DNA of 56,334 nucleotides. Source: Xanthomonas populi. GTDB lineage: Bacteria; Pseudomonadota; Gammaproteobacteria; Xanthomonadales; Xanthomonadaceae. Position numbers and translations under genes: made by a program. The notes under the pieces are model-generated. The model searched no databases and was not told the DNA's origin. It saw only the letters and a program-made list of their open reading frames with translations. The stretch spans positions 1 through 56,334 of the forward strand of contig NZ_MDEJ01000009.1 in NCBI RefSeq assembly GCF_002940065.1. The letters are read 5' to 3'. This document shows, piece by piece, positions 52,106-56,334 of the stretch. How positions within the stretch are numbered: position 1 is the stretch's first letter; every line of letters begins with the position of its first letter.

Positions 52106-52603
52106 TTACTTGGCTTCAACGAAGGTGTATTCCGCGCCTTTGGGCTGCACGATGGTCTGCACGCGTGCATTCTCGGCGGCATTGCCGATAAACAACACGC
52201 GCACGCCCTTCATCGAATCCGGCTGCACGTCCTTGAACGCCGCATCGATCAGGTCGGCCATCTTGGTCGAAGCCGACGAACCGAAGGCCAGCATGTTGCC
52301 CGGCTGCACGCCACGCGCGAGCGCGGTCTTGACGCTTTCCAGCTGACGCTCGTAGCTGCCGGCGAACTCGGCATCGGACTCCGGCGGCAAGTAATACAGG
52401 AACGGGCTGTTGGTGGTGGTGCCCAGGTTCTGGCCAACCACTTCCTGCAGGTACTTCTTCCAGCCGGCGTTGTCGTCCTTGGCCGGCGCGGTCAGCGCAG
52501 CCGGGGCGGCGGCAGCGGTGGGCGCTGGCTCTTCCTTCTTGCAGGCGGTGACGGCCAACGCCGCGATCGAAGCGAGCACCAGCGCGCGCATTATGTGTTT
52601 CAT
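52106..52603 (-). CDS. conserved Xanthomonas-type lipoprotein of unknown function
   Basis: 165 residues. The signal peptide (MKHIMRALVLASIAALAVTAC) ends in a lipobox, so the mature protein is lipid-anchored, starting CKKEEPAPTAAAAP with an Ala/Pro linker. The remaining globular part has FLYYLPPESDAEFAG and RVLFIGNAAENARV. ATG 52603 with the strong site GGGAGGAG beats the upstream ATG. The next gene downstream is on the other side of a 234-bp gap. Function unknown. Confidence 0.75.
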   Translation of the reverse strand: MKHIMRALVLASIAALAVTACKKEEPAPTAAAAPAALTAPAKDDNAGWKKYLQEVVGQNLGTTTNSPFLYYLPPESDAEFAGSYERQLESVKTALARGVQPGNMLAFGSSASTKMADLIDAAFKDVQPDSMKGVRVLFIGNAAENARVQTIVQPKGAEYTFVEAK

Positions 52604-52650
52604 GAAACTCCTCCCTTTGAAAAGCATGTGGTGATGGGAATGCTAGAGAA

Positions 52651-53958
<1,308 letters not shown>

Positions 53959-54015
53959 TCATCCCCCAGGCCATCGGCCGCACTGCGGCCTTGGCCACCA
54001 CGGAGCACGACCCCA

Positions 54016-55920
54016 ATGACCGTTGATACCGTCAAGCAGACGCTTGGCTTCCAGACCGAGGTCAAGCAGCTGCTGCAGCTGATGATCCATTCGTTGTACT
54101 CGAACAAGGAAATCTTCCTGCGCGAGCTGGTGTCCAATGCCGCCGACGCCGCCGACAAGCTGCGTTTCGAAGCACTGGTGAAGCCGGAACTGCTGGAAGG
54201 TGGCGGCCAATTGCGCATTCGCGTGGACTACGACAAGCACGCGCGCACCGTCACCATCGACGACAACGGCATCGGCATGAGCCGCGAAGATGCGGTCTCG
54301 CATCTGGGCACGATCGCCAAGTCCGGCACCGCCGACTTCCTCAAGCATCTGAGCGGCGACCAGAAGAAGGACGCCAACCTGATCGGCCAGTTCGGTGTGG
54401 GGTTCTATAGCGCCTTCATCGTCGCCGACCAGGTCGACGTCTACTCGCGTCGCGCCGGCCTGCCCGCCAACGAAGGCGTGCATTGGTCCTCGCGTGGCGA
54501 AGGCGAATTCGAAATCGCCAGCGTCGACAAGCCCGAGCGCGGCACCCGCATCGTGCTGCAGCTGAAAGAAGGCGAAGACAGCTTTGCCGACGGCTGGACG
54601 CTGCGCGGCATCCTCAAGAAGTACTCCGACCATATCGGCCTGCCGATCGAAATGCGCAAGGAGCATCACGGCGAAGAGGCCGACGCGCCGTCCGAGCCGG
54701 AGTGGGAAGCGGTCAATCGCGCCAGCGCGCTGTGGACGCGCCCCAAGAGCGAGATCACTGAGCAGGAATATCAGGAGTTCTACAAGCACGTTGCGCACGA
54801 TGCGGGCAACCCGCTGGCATGGAGCCATAATAAGGTCGAAGGCAAGCTGGATTACACCTCGCTGCTGTTCGTGCCCGGCCGCGCGCCGTTCGACCTGTAT
54901 CACCGCGATTCGGCAAAGGGCCTGAAGCTGTATGTTCAGCGCGTGTTCGTGCTGGATCAGGCCGAGCAGTTCCTGCCGTTGTACCTGCGTTTCATCAAGG
55001 GCGTGGTGGATTCGTCCGACCTGTCGCTGAATGTCTCGCGCGAGATTCTGCAATCTGGCCCGGTGGTGGATTCGATGAAGTCCGCGCTGACCAAGCGTGC
55101 GCTGGACATGCTGGAAAAACTGGCCAAGGACAAGCCCGAGGAGTATGTAACGTTCTGGCGCAACTTCGGCCAGGCGTTGAAAGAAGGCCCGGCCGAAGAT
55201 TATGCCAACCGCGAAAAGATCGCCGGCCTGCTGCGGTTCTCCTCCACCCACGACACCACCGGTGCGCAGAGCGTGTGCCTGGCCGATTATGTCGGCCGCT
55301 TGGCCGAAGGCCAGGACAAGCTGTATTACCTCACCGGCGAGAGCTACGCGCAGATTAAGGACAGCCCGCATCTGGAAGTGTTCCGCAAGAAGGGCATCGA
55401 AGTGCTGCTGCTCACCGACCGCATCGACGAATGGTTGATGAGCTACCTCACCGAGTTCGACGGCAAGTCGTTCGTGGACGTGGCACGCGGCGACCTGGAC
55501 CTGGGCAAGCTGGATTCGGAAGAAGACAAGAAGGCGCAGGAAGAAGTCGCCAAATCCAAGGAAGGCCTGGCCTCCCGCATCAAGGCCGCACTCGGCGACG
55601 ACGTGGCCGAAGTGCGTGTCTCGCACCGCCTGACCGACTCCCCGGCGATTCTGGCCATCGGCCAGGGCGACCTGGGCCTGCAGATGCGTCAGCTGCTGGA
55701 AGCCAGCGGCCAGGCCGTGCCGGAAACCAAGCCGGTGTTCGAATTCAACCCGGCCCACCCGCTGATCGAAAAGCTGGATGCGGAGCAGGATATGGACCGG
55801 TTTGGCGATTTGAGCCGGGTGCTGTTCGACCAGGCTGCGTTGGCGGCGGGCGATAGCCTCAAGGATCCGGCTGGGTATGTGCGGCGGTTGAACAAGTTGT
55901 TGTTGGAGCTGTCTGCGTAA
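54016..55920 (+). CDS. htpG: molecular chaperone HtpG (Hsp90)
   Basis: 634 residues. The GHKL ATPase domain shows [32 protein letters not shown] and [13 protein letters not shown]. The middle domain has [20 protein letters not shown] and NVSREILQ, then the dimerisation domain follows. It refolds or protects proteins under heat stress in the cytosol. It is divergent from rsmD. I see no clear sigma-32 promoter in the 240 bp upstream. A strong terminator follows. Confidence 0.97.
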   Translation: MTVDTVKQTLGFQTEVKQLLQLMIHSLYSNKEIFLRELVSNAADAADKLRFEALVKPELLEGGGQLRIRVDYDKHARTVTIDDNGIGMSREDAVSHLGTIAKSGTADFLKHLSGDQKKDANLIGQFGVGFYSAFIVADQVDVYSRRAGLPANEGVHWSSRGEGEFEIASVDKPERGTRIVLQLKEGEDSFADGWTLRGILKKYSDHIGLPIEMRKEHHGEEADAPSEPEWEAVNRASALWTRPKSEITEQEYQEFYKHVAHDAGNPLAWSHNKVEGKLDYTSLLFVPGRAPFDLYHRDSAKGLKLYVQRVFVLDQAEQFLPLYLRFIKGVVDSSDLSLNVSREILQSGPVVDSMKSALTKRALDMLEKLAKDKPEEYVTFWRNFGQALKEGPAEDYANREKIAGLLRFSSTHDTTGAQSVCLADYVGRLAEGQDKLYYLTGESYAQIKDSPHLEVFRKKGIEVLLLTDRIDEWLMSYLTEFDGKSFVDVARGDLDLGKLDSEEDKKAQEEVAKSKEGLASRIKAALGDDVAEVRVSHRLTDSPAILAIGQGDLGLQMRQLLEASGQAVPETKPVFEFNPAHPLIEKLDAEQDMDRFGDLSRVLFDQAALAAGDSLKDPAGYVRRLNKLLLELSA

Positions 55921-55946
55921 GGCTTCCGGCCCACTTGTGATACATC

Positions 55947-55976
55947 AAGACCGGCGCATGCGCCGGTCTTCTTTAA
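55947..55976 (+). terminator. factor-independent terminator of htpG
   Basis: AAGACCGGCGCA/TGCGCCGGTCTT is a perfect 24-bp palindrome 26 bp after the stop, followed by CTTTAA. Confidence 0.8.
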
Positions 55977-56022
55977 CAATTGATACGCCCAGGGTTTCCT
56001 AGACATCTCATGGCCATGGAAA

Positions 56023-56247
56023 ATGACGGATGAGTTCAAGATCGAGGCGGTCCGGCAAGTGACTGATCGTGGGTTCAAGGTGGCAGAAGTCGCCGAGCGG
56101 CTGGGTGTCACGACGCACAGCCTGTACGCCTGGCTGCGCAAGTTTGGCAAGTCTGGCGTGGTGCAGCGCGCCGAGGTGGACCAGAGCGCCGAGGTTCGGT
56201 GGCTGAAGGCAGAGTTGCGTCGAGTGACCGAGGAGCGCGACATCCTA
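56023..56247 (+). mobile_element. IS3-family orfA (HTH transposase part), interrupted
   Basis: MTDEFKIEAVRQVTDRGFKV and the HTH AEVAERLGVTTHSLYAWLRK are classic for orfA of IS3-family elements; the coiled coil LKAELRRVTEERDIL follows. After ERDIL the expected KKA end is missing, because another element begins at about 56248. The left end of the IS3 element probably lies at 55981 (TGATACGCCCAGGGTTTC). Confidence 0.85.
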
Positions 56248-56334
56248 GGGCCTTTTAACACATACGAAGCCCTTCAACGATCAGGACGAAGCTCAGGAAT
56301 CCGAGGAACATGACGTCGAGCTTCTCAAAGCGCG
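56248..56334 (-). mobile_element. end of an IS5-family (IS427-like) element, transposase C-terminus
   Basis: On the minus strand the sequence encodes RFEKLDVMFLGFLSFVLIVE followed by GLRMC and a stop, the usual tail of an IS5-group transposase. The element's end appears to start GGGCCTTTTAACACA right after CTAG (56244-56247), a target used by related elements. It continues beyond the window. Confidence 0.75.

Overview
The window is a piece of a Xanthomonas chromosome (Gammaproteobacteria, Xanthomonadaceae). The evidence is the gene set and its high GC content: a fruBKA phosphotransferase operon next to an OprB-type porin, a very large NAD-glutamate dehydrogenase, an outer-membrane receptor linked to a beta-propeller phytase, a GH9 cellulase, and Xanthomonas-type dispersed repeats. 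The species cannot be fixed from the sequence alone.

Left end, about 1-3210: a decayed mobile region that looks like remnants of Xer-dependent integrative elements (IMEX, filamentous-phage type). It has a dif-like XerC/XerD site (1676-1703), two minus-strand copies of a XafT-like (VC1465-family) Xer activation factor, and two ribbon-helix-helix genes. One of these carries an intact C-terminal SEC-C zinc motif and the other a decayed one. Each RHH gene is preceded by tandem 11-bp repeats. The second cassette ends abruptly inside the 5' end of a hybrid histidine kinase.

3210-11480: the CHASE/PAS/PAS/HisKA/HATPase/REC/REC/HPt hybrid kinase, a REC-HD-GYP regulator and a 14-TM MFS exporter. A lower-GC degenerate stretch follows, with gene debris, a truncated IS5-type transposase and a small gene interrupted by a TGA codon.

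11490-22345: NAD-glutamate dehydrogenase (minus strand), then a TetR regulator with an RND efflux periplasmic adaptor and inner-membrane pump (plus strand), a strong terminator and a composite inverted repeat.

22345-32095: the fructose locus. The LacI-type FruR is divergent from fruB-fruK-fruA, followed by a carbohydrate porin and a secreted alpha/beta-hydrolase of lipase type.

32398-41576: a minus-strand block queA-tgt-yajC-secD-secF (queA carries a frameshift), a divergent Lrp-type regulator/class III aminotransferase pair, and a DXD glycosyltransferase.

41821-55920: a phytate/phosphate acquisition operon (TonB-dependent receptor, phytase, metallophosphatase, overlapping by stop/start codons) in which receptor and phosphatase are frameshifted. 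Then come a frameshifted upp, GH9 cellulase, gamma-glutamyltransferase with a ferredoxin, a small lipoprotein, coaD-rsmD and htpG. The right end is an IS3-family orfA interrupted by the end of an IS5-family element.

Taken together, most of the window is ordinary core metabolism and plant-associated nutrient scavenging. The unusual part is the leftmost 3.2 kb. At least four genes between 37 and 47 kb have small indels. Some are in short repeats and may be sequencing errors. The phosphatase combines a 4-bp loss in its active-site motif with a missing N-terminal metal motif and looks truly dead.
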